Shown in pieces: positions 21,618 through 33,473 of a stretch of DNA of 64,000 nt. Made by a program: the position numbers and the translations under genes. Under the pieces are notes generated by a model. It had not been told where the DNA came from. It made no database searches and saw only the letters and a list, made by a program, of their open reading frames with translations. Location of the stretch: assembly GCF_000315625.1 (NCBI RefSeq), contig NW_005434570.1:74792-138791 (forward strand), given 5' to 3'. This stretch comes from Guillardia theta CCMP2712. Lineage: Eukaryota; Cryptophyceae; Pyrenomonadales; Geminigeraceae. The stretch's first letter is position 1. Each line of letters begins with the position of its first letter.

Positions 21618-23018
21618 GGTATTCCCCTATCAATCGGGTTAACTTTCCACGCAAGTAAAGAAGAGGACAAAGAGACATGCTGTAGCTCAATCTGCCACCG
21701 TGCGATATCAAGCTTCGTGATAGTACAACAGCTGCCTTACAAGCTGCGCAGCCTGCCTATGATCACGAGCTGGAAGCGTCGATCTTCACTCACCCGCAAC
21801 AAACGACATTGAAGTGTTTGCATCCTCAGTTGTGCTGGAGTTCTCCTCTACCTACCTCTCAGCCTGTCAGCCGGTGGTTCCGACTGGCCCGGAGCTTCAA
21901 GGCTCCGGACTGAGGTTGCTCACAGCAGCAGGAAGATCATCAGCAACAAGGACCGTCCGAAGGGAAGTTAGATGACCAGCACGTATCTACAACCTCCTAG
22001 GTACTGGCCAGTGCGACATTTGGCCTTTGAATGAGACTAGACAGGAAGATAGCTGACAGGTATATGAAGACACTCATCCTTGACTCTACTGAGACATCCG
22101 CGAAATCACAAATACAGCTGTGACTAGTACAGGCTGACCTGTCGGCTGTTCTGTCGTGAATGCTGAGAGATAGTTTCACCCAACACCCACCTGACGATAT
22201 CCCGGCCTAGCACCTACTGGCTGACTACTTCCTGGTCAAGACATGATTTGCTGATCCAGACCCTTTCCTTTCCCATGTGTACTCAGTCACTCTTGACATC
22301 TCCCTGGGCTCCAGCCCACTGGGCGCATGCCCTCATGCAGTGAAGCGCATCCGATCAGCTGCGGTGGACTTTGAAGACAGCGGTGCTCGTCAGACCTGAG
22401 CAGCCAAGACATTCGTCCGCAAGTATCTCGGTGGAAGGGTTGACAATCTTCAACCCTTCCACTTGCACTGCGTTGAGGTGTCATTGGATTACTGTCAAGC
22501 TAGTTTCCCAAGAGTCCATGCCCTAGTTGTCCCCATGTTGACGACAGTTGTATATCCTGCCGTCGGCGTTGAGCTCCTATATCAAGGACGCGCGGTCTGT
22601 CGTCGGACCGGCAAGACAGCTGGCCACCCAATCACTTTGATAGCCCAGATGACTTTGCTTCTTCGCATGTACGATACCTGTCTCTGCCATGCTCTACAGG
22701 GCAGACGCTGTGGCGTTATGGCGTTGAGTCAGACCATGTAAGAGTATAGTCTATACTACGAATATTTTACATTCCCAATGCTCCACAGATCGTTCACATC
22801 TTGATCATGGGCGTCATTGTGGTGTGCGTCCCAACTGGGCTTGCGGGGATTGCCCTCAAATCCTTCGCCGTCCCAGTTAGAGGCCTTATCATCCACAGGA
22901 AACGACAGATACCAGTCCATCCATCCTCTCTCTATCTTACTCTCACTCGCTTGCTGCAAACCATATCCTTGCTCGCTCGGAGATGCTCCAAGTGCGGCGA
23001 CGTCTGGCTCTGATCCTG

Positions 23019-23376
23019 TCACGTGTCGCGCAGGCGTTTCAAGGCAAAGAGATCTGTGCGGTCAGGAGATGTTGCATCCCGCGTGTACGGCCATCGCTCG
23101 ACCCCCAGCCTCCGGCAAGCGCTCTTCAGCGACGTCAGCGAGATCCCCTGCCCTCCCCGTCAGCTCCTGCCCTCCTCTCCTCTCTGCCTCTCCGCTTCGG
23201 AGTCTCAGCAAGCGACATCTTACCAGGATGCGAGCGGCCTCGACCTGTCGGAGGTGGAAGAGGGAGGAGATAGTGAGGAGGTCCAGGCGGATGTACCTGC
23301 GTTGGTCGGAGGCACGAGGGCGAGCTTGGATGAGGACGGAGGGTCCTGTAGCGTGAGGAGGCTGTTGTGTCGCCAT
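23019..23376 (-). CDS. RWP-RK domain protein, reverse copy R3, frameshifted and shortened
   Basis: Exons (minus strand) 23376-23224 and 23147-23019, 93 aa. It shares the 5-nt frameshift of R2, so the pair probably arose by unit duplication or conversion after the frameshift. The domain has RQVEAARIL, like R1 and R5. The full-length tail remains readable out of frame from 23022 to 22756. Confidence 0.65.
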
Positions 23377-24429
23377 GGGACCTGTATGCCAGGCTTGAGG
23401 GACTGATGGTACTGAGATGGGGGTTTGGAGACGGCAACGAGCAAGGTAGTGCTCTAGCGAAGCTATCAAGTGGGAGCACTCGCCAAGATTGGAGCGCCAC
23501 CGTATACAAATCTCAACGTGCGACTGGGCTCTGATCAGAGCAGGGGCAAACAGACTCTTTATTGACTGAAAAAGAAAAAAGTGTTGAAGTTGAATCGACG
23601 CGAGAAGAGCCCTGCTTTACTACGCTAGTCGAGGAAAAGCTCTTTACTCAAAGTTAAGTTGAAGATCAGTACGAGGACAGCACTAGTTGAGAGGGGGAAT
23701 AGCCCTCTGCAGCAAGTCCCGGAGGCCAGTCTTCCATGTCAGCATACTTGACTGAGTATCTTTACTGCCGGGCTCAATACAGTCACGGCGGCTTCCCTCC
23801 GGATCTCCGTCGAGATCGTGACAGTGACCGCCAAATGCTCCGACGCGACAGTCGTGAAGTTTTGACTTCTTGCTGTGACAGAGCAGCACAAGCCTTGAAG
23901 GCCGCTTTCAGGCTTCAAGTTCAATTCCAACTTCCGTTGTCACAGCGCCGGGTCGCCGCCCGGCCGGAGTCCGGCGGTGTCAAAGCCTGGCAACCGGGTC
24001 ATTCAAGCCTTGATTGACCGGACCGTCGGCGCCGCGGCCAGGCCCCGGGGCTCGCCGGTGGCCTGACTCGCCGGAACCTGACCCGCCGCCGAGAGACTCT
24101 GAGATGACCGGGCCGGGCCGCCGCCCGGCTGGCCGCGGCCGTTCCCTGCCGCCAAGGTAACCTTGAACTCAGTGACGGTCACCTGCGGTATCATTAAGGG
24201 GGCCAGCCAGCTTTGGGCGGCCATTCCCCCATCAGACTCCAGGCTGAGTGGGCCATTCCTCCATCTGACTGTCAAAAATCAACGGTTCACTGAGTCATGT
24301 CGACATGTCATCCTGATGACTCTAAGAACTATGAACAAACTTCTTTTCGTATCCCCCGAACACGCCCCTCCACTACTGTGGAGTGCTTTTAAAAGACATC
24401 TTCAGCTTCGTCCTCCACTGCTAACGTGT

Positions 24430-24961
24430 ATGCACATGACTTCGACACACCTTCCTGCTCCTCCCTCCGTCCTCATCCAAGCTCGCCCTCGTGCCTCCGA
24501 CCAACGTGATCAGATCCGCCTGGACCTCCTCACTATCTCCTCCCTCTTCCACCTCCGACAGCTCGAGGCCGCTCGCATCCTGGTAAGATGTCGCTTGCTG
24601 AGAGAGGAGGAGAAGCGGAGAGGCGGAGAGGCGGAGAGGCGGAGAGGCGGAGAGGCGGAGAGGAAAGGAGGGCAGGAGCTGACGGGGAGGGCAGGGGATC
24701 TCGCTGACGTCGCTGAAGAGCGCGTGCCGGAGGCTGGGGGTCGAGCAATGGCCGTACACGCGGGAGGCAGTGCAGGAAGCTAAAGGAGTAGCTAGGGAAG
24801 AGGAGGGCACGGGGCAGGGATTGACAAGTGAAAAGCAAGGGCAAGACGCAGAGTTGGAAGCAGAAGAAGAGAGGGAGCACAGGTGGATGGATTGGTACCT
24901 GTCCTTTCCACTGGAAGAGACCTTAGAGGAAGGGGAAGCGGAGGTTAAGATATCTCCATGA
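24430..24961 (+). CDS. RWP-RK domain protein, forward copy F4 (unit 4)
   Basis: Exons 24430-24582 and 24695-24961, 139 aa. The 112-nt intron is the longest of the forward set and contains about six GGAGAGGC repeats (24610-24660). Domain and tail are as in F1, with RDQIRLDLL in exon 1. The upstream sequence has two extra A residues before GACATCTTCAG compared with F1 and F3. Confidence 0.83.
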
Positions 24962-26111
24962 GGTATTCCCCTATCAATCGGGTTAACTTTCCACGCAAGT
25001 AAAGAAGATGACAAAGAGACATGCTGTAGCTCAATCTGCCACCGTGCGATATCAAGCATCGTGATAGTACAACAGCTGCCTTACAAGCTGCGCAGCCTGC
25101 CTATGATCACGAGCTGGAAGCGTCGATCTTCACTCACCCGCAACAAACGACATTGAAGTGTTTGCATCCTCAGTTGTGCTACAGTGCTCCTCTACCTACC
25201 TCTCAGCCTGTCAGCCGGTGGTTCCGACTGGCCCGGAGCTTCAAGGCTCCGGGATGAGATTGCTCATAGCAGCAGGAAGATCATCAGCAACAAGGACCGT
25301 CCGGAGGGAAGTTAGATGACCAGCACGTATCTACAACCTCCTAGGTACTGGCCAGTACGACATTTGGCCTTCGATTGAGACTAGACAGGAAGATAGCTGA
25401 CAGGTATATGAAGACATTCATCCTTGACTCTACTGAGACATCCGCGAAATCACAAATACAGCTGTGACTAGCACAGGCTGACCTGTCGGCTGTTCTGTCG
25501 TGAATGCTGAGAGATAGTCTCACCCAACACCCACCTGACGATATCCCGGCCTAGCACCTACTGGCTGACTACTTCCTGGTCAAGACATGATTTGCTGATC
25601 CAGACCCTTTCCTTTCCCATGTGTACTCAGTCACTGCAATTTGGTTGTCTTGACATCTCCCTGGGCTCCAGCCCACTGGGCGCATGCCCTCATGCAGTGA
25701 AGCGCATCCGATCAGCTGCGGTGGACTTTGAAGACAGCGATGCTCGTCAGACCCCAGCAGCCAAGACATTCGTCCGCAAGTATCTCGGTGGAAGGGTTGA
25801 CAATCTTCAACCCTTCCACTTGCACTGCGTTGAGGTGTCATTGGATTACTGTCAAGCTAGTTTCCCAAGAGTCCATGCCCTAGTTGTCCCCATGTTGACG
25901 ACAGTTGTATATCCTGCCGTCGGCGTTGAGCTCCTATATCAAGGACGCGCGGTCTGTCGTCGGACCGGCAAGACAGCTGGCCACCCAATCACTTTGATAG
26001 CCCAGATGACTTTGCTTCTTCGCATGTACGATACCTGTCTCTGCCATGCTCTACAGGGCAGACGCTATGCGTCATGGCGTTGCCTCAGACCATGTAAGAG
26101 TAGAGTCTATA

Positions 26112-26786
26112 CTACGAATATTTTACATGCCCAATGCTCCACGGATCGTTCACATCTTGATCGTGGGCGTCATTGTGGTGTGCGTCCCAACTGGGCTTGC
26201 GGGGATTGCCCTCAAATCCTTCGCCGTCCCAGCTAGAGGCCTTATCATCCACAGGAAACGACAGATACCAGTCCATCCACCCTCTATCTATCTTACTCTC
26301 ACTCGCTTGCTGCAAACCATATCCTTGCTCGCTCGGAGATGCTCCAAGTGCGGCGACGTCTGGCTCTGATCCTGTCACGTGTCGCGCAGGCGTTTCAAAG
26401 AGATCTGTGCGGTCAGGAGATGTTGCATCCCGCGTGTACGGCCATCGCTCGACCCCCAGCCTCCGGCACGCGCTCTTCAGCGACGTCAGCGAGATCCCCT
26501 GCCCTCCCCGTCAGCTCCTGCCGTCCTCTCTTCTCTGCCTCTCCGCCTCTCTCAGCAAGCGACATCTTACCAGGATGCGAGCGGCCTCGAGCTGTCGGAG
26601 GTGGAAGAGGGAGGAGATGGTGAGGAGGTCCAGGCGGATGTACCTGCGTTGGTCGGAGGCACGAGGGCGAGCTTGGATGAGGACGGAGGGTCCTGTAGCG
26701 TGAGGAGGCTGTTGTGTCGCCATTGGCCCTGTATGCTTGAGGGACTGATGGTACTGAGATGGGGGTTTGGAGACGGCAACGAGCAA
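26112..26786 (-). CDS. RWP-RK domain protein, reverse copy R4 (unit 4)
   Basis: Exons (minus strand) 26786-26571 and 26498-26112 join in frame to 200 aa, with the full tail as in R1. The domain carries RQLEAARIL, the forward-like residue, where R1, R3 and R5 have RQVEAARIL. The start is MLVAVSK at 26786; MATQQPP follows 21 codons later. Confidence 0.82.
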
Positions 26787-27841
26787 GGTAGTGCTCTGGT
26801 GGAGCTATCAAGTGGGAGCACTTGCCAAGATTGGAGCGCCACCGTATACAAATCTCAACGTGCGACTGGGCTCTGATCAGAGCAGGGGCAAACATACTCT
26901 TTATTGACTGAAAAAGAAAAAAGTGTTGAGGTTGAATCGATGCGAGAAGAGCCCTGCTTTACTACGCTAGTCGAGGAAAAGCTCTTTACTCAAAGTTAAG
27001 TTAAAGATCAGTACGAGGACAGCACTAGTTGAGAGGGGGAATAGCCCTCTGCAGCAAGTCCCGGAGGCCAGTCTTCCATGTCAGCATACTTGACTGAGTA
27101 TCTTTACTGCCGCGGGCTCAATACAGTCATCACGATCTCGACGGAGATCCGGAGGGAAGCCGCCGTGAGAGCGGCCTTCAAGGCTTGTGCTGCTCTCAGG
27201 CTGTCACAGGCTTCAAGTTCAATGCCAACTTCCGTTGTCACAGCGCCGGGTCGCCGCCCGGCCGGAGTCCGGCGTGTCAGACTAGCCTGGCAACCGGGTC
27301 ATTCAAGCCTTGATTGACCGGACCGTACGGTCGGCGCCGCCAGGCCCCGGGGCTTGCCGGTGCCTCACGGCGGTGGGCCACATTGAAACGCCCGGCCGCC
27401 GGTCCGATCAGGGTCGGCCCGGACTCCGGGACTCAGCCTTAGGCTTGAAAGACCCGGATCAGGATAGACAGCCTGACTCGCCGGAACCTCGGACCCGCCG
27501 CCGAGAGACTCTGAGATGACCGGGCCGGGCCGCCGCCCGGCTGGCCGCGGCCGTTCCCTGCCGCCAAGGTAACCTTGAACTCAGTGACGGTCACCTGCGG
27601 TATCATTAAGGGGGCCAGCCAGCTTTGGGCGGCCATTCCCCCATCAGACTCCAGGCTGAGTGGGCCATTCCTCCATCTGACTGTCAAAAATCAACGGTTC
27701 ACTGAGTCATGTCGACATGTCATCCTGATGACTCTAAGAACTATGAACAAACTTCTTTTCGTATCCCCCGAACACGCCCCTCCACTACTGTGGAGTGCTT
27801 TTAAAAGACATCTTCAGCTTCGTCCTCCACTGCTAACGTGT

Positions 27842-28373
27842 ATGCACATGACTTCGACACACCTTCCTGCTCCTCCCTCCGTCCTCATCCAAGCTCGCCC
27901 TCGTGCCTCCGACCAACGTGATCAGATCCGCCTGGACCTCCTCACTATCTCCTCCCTCTTCCACCTCCGACAGCTCGAGGCCGCTCGCATCCTGGTAAGA
28001 TGTCGCTTGCTGAGAGAGGAGGAGAAGCGGAGAGGCGGAAAGGCGGAGAGGCAGAGAGGCGGAGAGGAGAGGACGAGAGGAGGGCAGGAGCTGACGGGGA
28101 GGGCAGGGGATCTCGCTGACGTCGCTGAAGAGCGCGTGCCGGAGGCTGGGGGTCGAGCGATGGCCGTACACGCGGGAGGCAGTGCAGGAAGCTAAAGGAG
28201 TAGCTAGGGAAGAGGAGGGCACGGGGCAGGGATTGACAAGTGAAAAGCAAGGGCAAGACGCAGAGTTGGAAGCAGAAGAAGAGAGGGAGCACAGGTGGAT
28301 GGATTGGTACCTTTCCTTTCCACTGGAAGAGACCTTAGAGGAAGGGGAAGCGGAGGTTAAGATATCTCCATGA
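27842..28373 (+). CDS. RWP-RK domain protein, forward copy F5 (unit 5)
   Basis: Exons 27842-27994 and 28107-28373, 139 aa, with a 112-nt intron containing several GGAGAGGC-type repeats. It is nearly identical to F4 in coding and upstream sequence, suggesting that units 4 and 5 are the most recent duplicates. Confidence 0.83.
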
Positions 28374-29523
28374 AGCATTCCCCTATCAATCGGGTTAACT
28401 TTCCACGCAAGTAAAGAAGATGACAAAGAGACATGCTGTAGCTCAATCTGCCACCGTGCGATATCAAGCATCGTGATAGTACAACAGCTGCCTTACAAGC
28501 TGCGCAGCCTGCCTATGATCACGAGCTGGAAGCGTCGATCTTCACTCACCCGCAACAAACGACATTGAAGTGTTTGCATCCTCAGTTGTGCTACAGTGCT
28601 CCTCTACCTACCTCTCAGCCTGTCAGCCGGTGGTTCCGACTGGCCCGGAGCTTCAAGGCTCCGGGATGAGATTGCTCATAGCAGCAGGAAGATCATCAGC
28701 AACAAGGACCGTCCGGAGGGAAGTTAGATGACCAGCACGTATCTACAACCTCCTAGGTACTGGCCAGTACGACATTTGGCCTTCGATTGAGACTAGACAG
28801 GAAGATAGCTGACAGATGTCTGAAGACATTCATCCTTGACTCTACTGAGACATCCGCGAAATCACAAATACAGCTGTGACTAGCACAGGCTGACCTGTCG
28901 GCTGTTCTGTCGTGAATGCTGAGAGATAGTTTCACACAACACCCACCTGACGATATCCCGGCCTAGCACCTACTGGCTGACTACTTCCTGGTCAAGACAT
29001 GATTTGCTGATCCAGACCCTTTCCTTTCCCATGTGTACTCAGTCACTGCAATTTGGTTGTCTTGACATCTCCCTGGGCTCCAGCCCACTGGGCGCATGCC
29101 CTCATGCAGTGAAGCGCATCCGATCAGCTGCGGTGGACTTTGAAGACAGCGATGCTCGTCAGACCCCAGCAGCCAAGACATTCGTCCGCAAGTATCTCGG
29201 TGGAAGGGTTGACAATCTTCAACCCTTCCACTTGCACTGCGTTGAGGTGTCATTGGATTACTGTCAAGCTAGTTTCCCAAGAGTCCATGCCCTAGTTGTC
29301 CCCATGTTGACGACAGTTGTATATCCTGCCGTCGGCGTTGAGCTCCTATACCAAGGACGCGCGGTCTGTCGTCGGACCGGCAAGACAGCTGGCCACCCAA
29401 TCACTTTGATAGCCCAGATGACTTTGCTTCTTCGCATGTACGATACCTGTCTCTGCCATGCTCTACAGGGCAGACGCTGTGCGTTATTGTGTTGTCTCAG
29501 ACCATGTAAGAGTAGAGTCTATA

Positions 29524-30198
29524 CTACGAATATTTTACATGCCCAATGCTCCACAGATCGTTCACATCTTGATCATGGGCGTCATTGTGGTGTGCGTCCC
29601 AACTGGGCTTGCGGGGATTGCCCTCAAATCCTTCGCCGTCCCAGCTAGAGGCCTTATCATCCACAGGAAACGACAGATACCAGTCCATCCATCCTCTATC
29701 TATCTTACTCTCACTCGCTTGCTGCAAACCATATCCTTGCTCGCTCGGAGATGCTCCAAGTGCGGCGACGTCTGGCTCTGATCCTGTCACGTGTCGCGCA
29801 GGCGTTTCAAAGAGATCTGTGCGGTCAGGAGATGTTGCATCCCGCGTGTACGGCCATCGCTCGACCCCCAGCCTCCGGCACGCGCTCTTCAGCGACGTCA
29901 GCGAGATCCCCTGCCCTCCCCGTCAGCTCCTGCCCTCCTCTCTTCTCTGCCTCTCCGCCTCTCTCAGCAAGCGACATCTTACCAGGATGCGAGCGGCCTC
30001 GACCTGTCGGAGGTGGAAGAGGGAGGAGATAGTGAGGAGGTCCAGGCGGATGTACCTGCGTTGGTCGGAGGCACGAGGGCGAGCTTGGATGAGGACGGAG
30101 GGTCCTGTAGCGTGAGGAGGCTGTTGTGTCGCCATGGAACCTGTATGCTTGAGGGGCTGATGGTACTGAGATGGGGGTTTGGAGACGGCAACGAGCAA
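29524..30198 (-). CDS. RWP-RK domain protein, reverse copy R5 (unit 5)
   Basis: Exons (minus strand) 30198-29983 and 29910-29524 join in frame to 200 aa. It has the full domain (RQVEAARIL and the RWPYTR core) and the full tail ending in SIGHVKYS. Sequence upstream of the start diverges from the other units after about 30300, because the shared tail of the unit is shortened here, so its promoter may differ. Confidence 0.82.
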
Positions 30199-30583
30199 AG
30201 AAGTGCTCTGGCGAAGCTATCAAGTGGGAGCACTTGCCAAGAACGGAGCGCCACCGTATACAAATCTCAACGTGCGACTGGGTTCTGATCGGAGCAGGGG
30301 CAAAATGTGGCCGTTAAAGTTGAATCGATGCGAGAAGAGCCCTGCTAAGTTACTACACGAGTCACTGAGTCGAGGAACAGCACTAGTTGAGAGGGGGAAT
30401 AGCCCTCTGCAGCAAGTCCCGGAGGCCAGTCTTCCATGTCAGCATACGTAGTATCTTTACTGCCGGGCTCAATACAGTCACGGCGGCTTCCCTCCGGATC
30501 TCCGTCGAGATCGTGACAGTGACCGCCAAATGCTCCGACGCAACAGTCGTAAAGTTTTGACTTCTTGCTGTGACCTTTACTCA

Positions 30584-31310
30584 AAATTAAGGAGGCTGAG
30601 TTGAGGAGGCTTGACCCTGACACTGTCGCACAGGCCACACTTGCGAGGCCCGGCTGAGGCCGAGAGGCGGCCCGGGCCCATCCGGGAGTCCACAGGCTGA
30701 CTCGGCCGCCGCCGCTACCGTCACACATTTCCTTGTTCCCCGTGCGATCCGCCAGCTAAGTGACAAAACTTGAAAAGCCCAACGCATCATCGGGCCGGGC
30801 CTGCAAGAGTTTATCACTGCTGGCGATGATCGGATACTACGGAACAAGCATTCAGGATGTTTGGCCGCATCGGATGATGCCAGGGGAAGAAGCACTGCCA
30901 GGCTTCCGTGGCAGCTGGCACTCCCGAGTCCCGGTCCGCACCCCGGGGCTAGATTCTTACTGCCATTTCGGAAACCGCCCCGGCCCGGGCCCCCCCCGCC
31001 CCCCCCGCCCCTGCCACGGGACTCCGGGACCCGGTGACCGTTAGATGGGCCCGGCCGGCCGTCCGCCGGCCCGATCAGGGCCTGGCACTGAGGCCCACTC
31101 CCGCGCGGGCCGCGCCGACTTCCTGACGTACGGTACACGGCGTACTAGTGCGTACGGTACACGGCGTACTAGTGGGGCTCGCTCGCCTCAGGGCCCGCGG
31201 GCCCTGGGCTGGCCCTGGGCCGCCCTGCGGGGCCCGGCCCCCCCAGCGGCCGGGCTGAAGGGCCTCAGCTCAGTGCGGCGGCCCGGCCGGCCGCAGTGAA
31301 ACTAATGCCA
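30584..31310. repeat. GC-rich island after the array, with a 24-bp tandem duplication
   Basis: About 700 bp of extreme GC with no gene. It starts with TTTACTCAAAATTAAG (a variant of the 16-nt motif in reverse orientation) and shares GACACTGTCGCACA with the island at 1.2 kb. Within it a perfect 24-bp unit is duplicated in tandem (31127-31150 and 31151-31174; CGTACGGTACACGGCGTACT followed by AGTG). Confidence 0.6.
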
Positions 31311-31397
31311 GGCAGCACCGTGACAAATTAGCGGCTAGACGGGGCCATCAAGTCAAAGTGAAGTGTAGCGGCATGTTGGGGCCATGAACCTATCGCC

Positions 31398-33450
31398 ATG
31401 GCTCGAGAGAAGGCGCTTGCTCCTGCCACGAGTACCATGAGCCAGGAATCGAAGGTTGACAGGGTTGCCACAACGACAGAAGTTCGGGTGGTGGAGGAGG
31501 AAGTGGACGAGACTGGAGTGACGATCCGAATTTCGAGGAGGGGAGACGTGGAGTTGGATGAAACCCTGCTAACAGACTCGGACGAGGACAAGGAAAGACG
31601 ATCGGAAGAAGATGAAAGGTGGAGCAGGGCGCCATGGCTTCATGGGAGCGCTACCTTGACGCAGTTCGTGAAGCCAACAACCAAGGCAAGAGCCAATCTA
31701 CAGCCTGCCCCTCCTCCGGAGCTCAAGGATGTTGAGACCTCAGATGAGCTCGACATCAGCCAGGATCTAGCAGAGCAGGAAGATAGGAACACAAGGCTGC
31801 AGCGTCACAGTCGCATCTGGTCGGTGCAGGATGAGCTGGGATTTCTTGAGGAGCAAGAAAGACCGCCAGCTATCAGCTTCCTCCGACCGTCAACAGCACG
31901 CCAGGTTGCGAGTCTGATCTTGTTTGTGGCCATGTCGATGCTTCTTTCCCTGGCTCTGTTCCTCTCCGCGATCTGGTTCCTGTAAGTTGCTAAGGATTGC
32001 TGTAACCTCGCGGACCGTCGGTAAGGGGATGTGCAGGATCAACCAGAGGGGAGAGGAGAAGTATTCCTTCTTCTGCATAGCGGGCATCTTGATTTCAGTC
32101 ACGTTCCCACTGATAAGCATCTCGATGCATTGCCATGTAAGGCATCAAAATTCATCCTCCTCTCCTCATGCTGCCCAACTTCAGGTGATGCAGTGGAAAA
32201 GCAGCATGCAGGGTTTCAACCTGCTGGTCCTCGCCATGGTCCATGTCCATGCGATCTGCTATGACAGAAGTCTCAAGGGTGTCTTGCTCGCAGATTCCAA
32301 TCTACCACCTCGAGATCATCATCGGGACCTTTGTCCCGTCCTTCATTGTACACTTCACCTTCGCCGCACCTTCTCTTGACTTCGCTCTTACAGAGGTTCC
32401 TGGAGGTTATCAGCGGCGCGTGCGAGGCCATCTGCTACGCCTCCTTCCTGTCTCTCACCCTGCCGGCCATGAGAATTCGCTTCTCAGTCCGGGAGAGAAA
32501 GAACCATGACATCGAGAGGCTGCCTTACGACCCCCTGTCCCAGCTGCCCATCGCATGGTATCTTTCTGCGCTGGTACTGGTTGCGTTTCCCCTTCTTACT
32601 AGGCTGATCTTGTGTACAGTGGCCTCTGATCCGACTGGCTTCAGTCCTGTACGCAGCTGTCAAGCAACGAAAGTATGAAATCGTGGTCAGAGCATCCTTT
32701 CCGATCGCTTCAAGCTGTGATGGTTCTACAGCACCTGCTGCCCATGTTGTCGAGCGTCTGCCTTTTAATCACAACTTTCTCCTTTGTCCTGCAGAACCAA
32801 CAAGTCCTGCAGCTGCTTCCTTGCACCGCCAGGGTTGTGCCCAAAGGCGCTTCTTTGCTGGTCAGAAGCTCTCGGGAACGTGACCTTGTTGTTTTGCCTG
32901 ATGTGAGATCGCCAGGCACTGATTCTGCTGAGCTCAATCAACCGAGACGGCCTGTTCACTCTGACACATTTCAAGATGTTCCCTGTTAGCGCAGGGGAGG
33001 ACGAGGCCACAGGCTGGTCGAAACGTTACCTGCTCGTCCAATCTGTTGTCTGCCTCGTGACCGGTGGGCCTCTTCCCCCTCCTTCGTTCCCTCGCTCCCT
33101 CGCTTCTCCCTCTTGCGCTCCTCCTTTGCTGACTGAAGGGTGTCCAGTCTATCCCCTCGCGGCTTCCTTCTCCTACATGGACTTCCTGGCACTGGACAGG
33201 GTCCCACAGCAACGGCCAAAGAGAACACAGAGGCAGCGGCTGAGGAGGAGGAGCAGTTTGATTCGATGAGGCAACCATTGGCAATCTTTTCAAAATCTTT
33301 CTTGTACACATGTAACATCCTGATTTCTCAACAAACTGACAGAACATCGCTCTCCTCACATGATAGCGCACATCTCCTAACCGACAACAGCGTACAACAG
33401 CTTCTCTGCCTCCTTCTCTTACTGCCCGAGCCCCGGCAGCCAGCCCAGTA
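31398..33450 (+). CDS. multi-spanning membrane protein, possibly Ost-alpha/TMEM184-like
   Basis: A multi-exon gene starting at the ATG at 31398. Exon 1 encodes about 170 hydrophilic, acidic residues and then a membrane helix (LILFVAMSMLLSLALFLSAI). Later exons give further hydrophobic segments: CIAGILISVTFPLISISMHC (about 32076-32138), IPIYHLEIIIGTFVP (about 32290), FLEVISGACEAICYASFLSL (about 32398-32460), LPYDPLSQLPIAW, WPLIRLASVLYAAVKQRK (about 32620), ALILLSSINRDGLFTLTHFK (about 32918) and RYLLVQSVVCLVTG. The PIY motif and a later R/E-x-YEA-like segment (GACEAICYASFLSL) recall the TMEM184/organic solute transporter alpha superfamily, but the match is weak. The 3' end (33130-33450) is uncertain and meets a convergent gene at 33474. 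Confidence 0.5.
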
Positions 33451-33473
33451 GCACTCAAGACAGTCGGCAGCCG

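Larger units (their letters stand above)
14240..30760. repeat. five-unit tandem array of paired RWP-RK genes
   Basis: Five units start at about 14340, 17370, 20838, 24168 and 27588, each marked by ATTAAGGGGGCCAGCCAGCT. Unit lengths are about 3.0, 3.5, 3.3, 3.4 and 3.1 kb. Each unit has the same order: GC-rich island, forward RWP-RK gene, a spacer of about 1.1 kb, and a reverse RWP-RK gene convergent with the first. Units 2-4 also share a tail (for example 20101-20580) that is absent after unit 1 and shortened by deletion after unit 5. Copies are nearly identical at the nucleotide level, with scattered substitutions and small indels, implying recent amplification or continuing homogenisation. 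Confidence 0.93.

Noticed and set aside
14340-30700. Array as a transposon cluster
   Set aside because: There is no transposase, reverse transcriptase or integrase signature and no target-site duplications; the repeated genes encode RWP-RK proteins.
14340-30700. CRISPR-like array
   Set aside because: Units are kilobases long and nearly identical throughout, with no short repeat-spacer pattern; the genome is eukaryotic.
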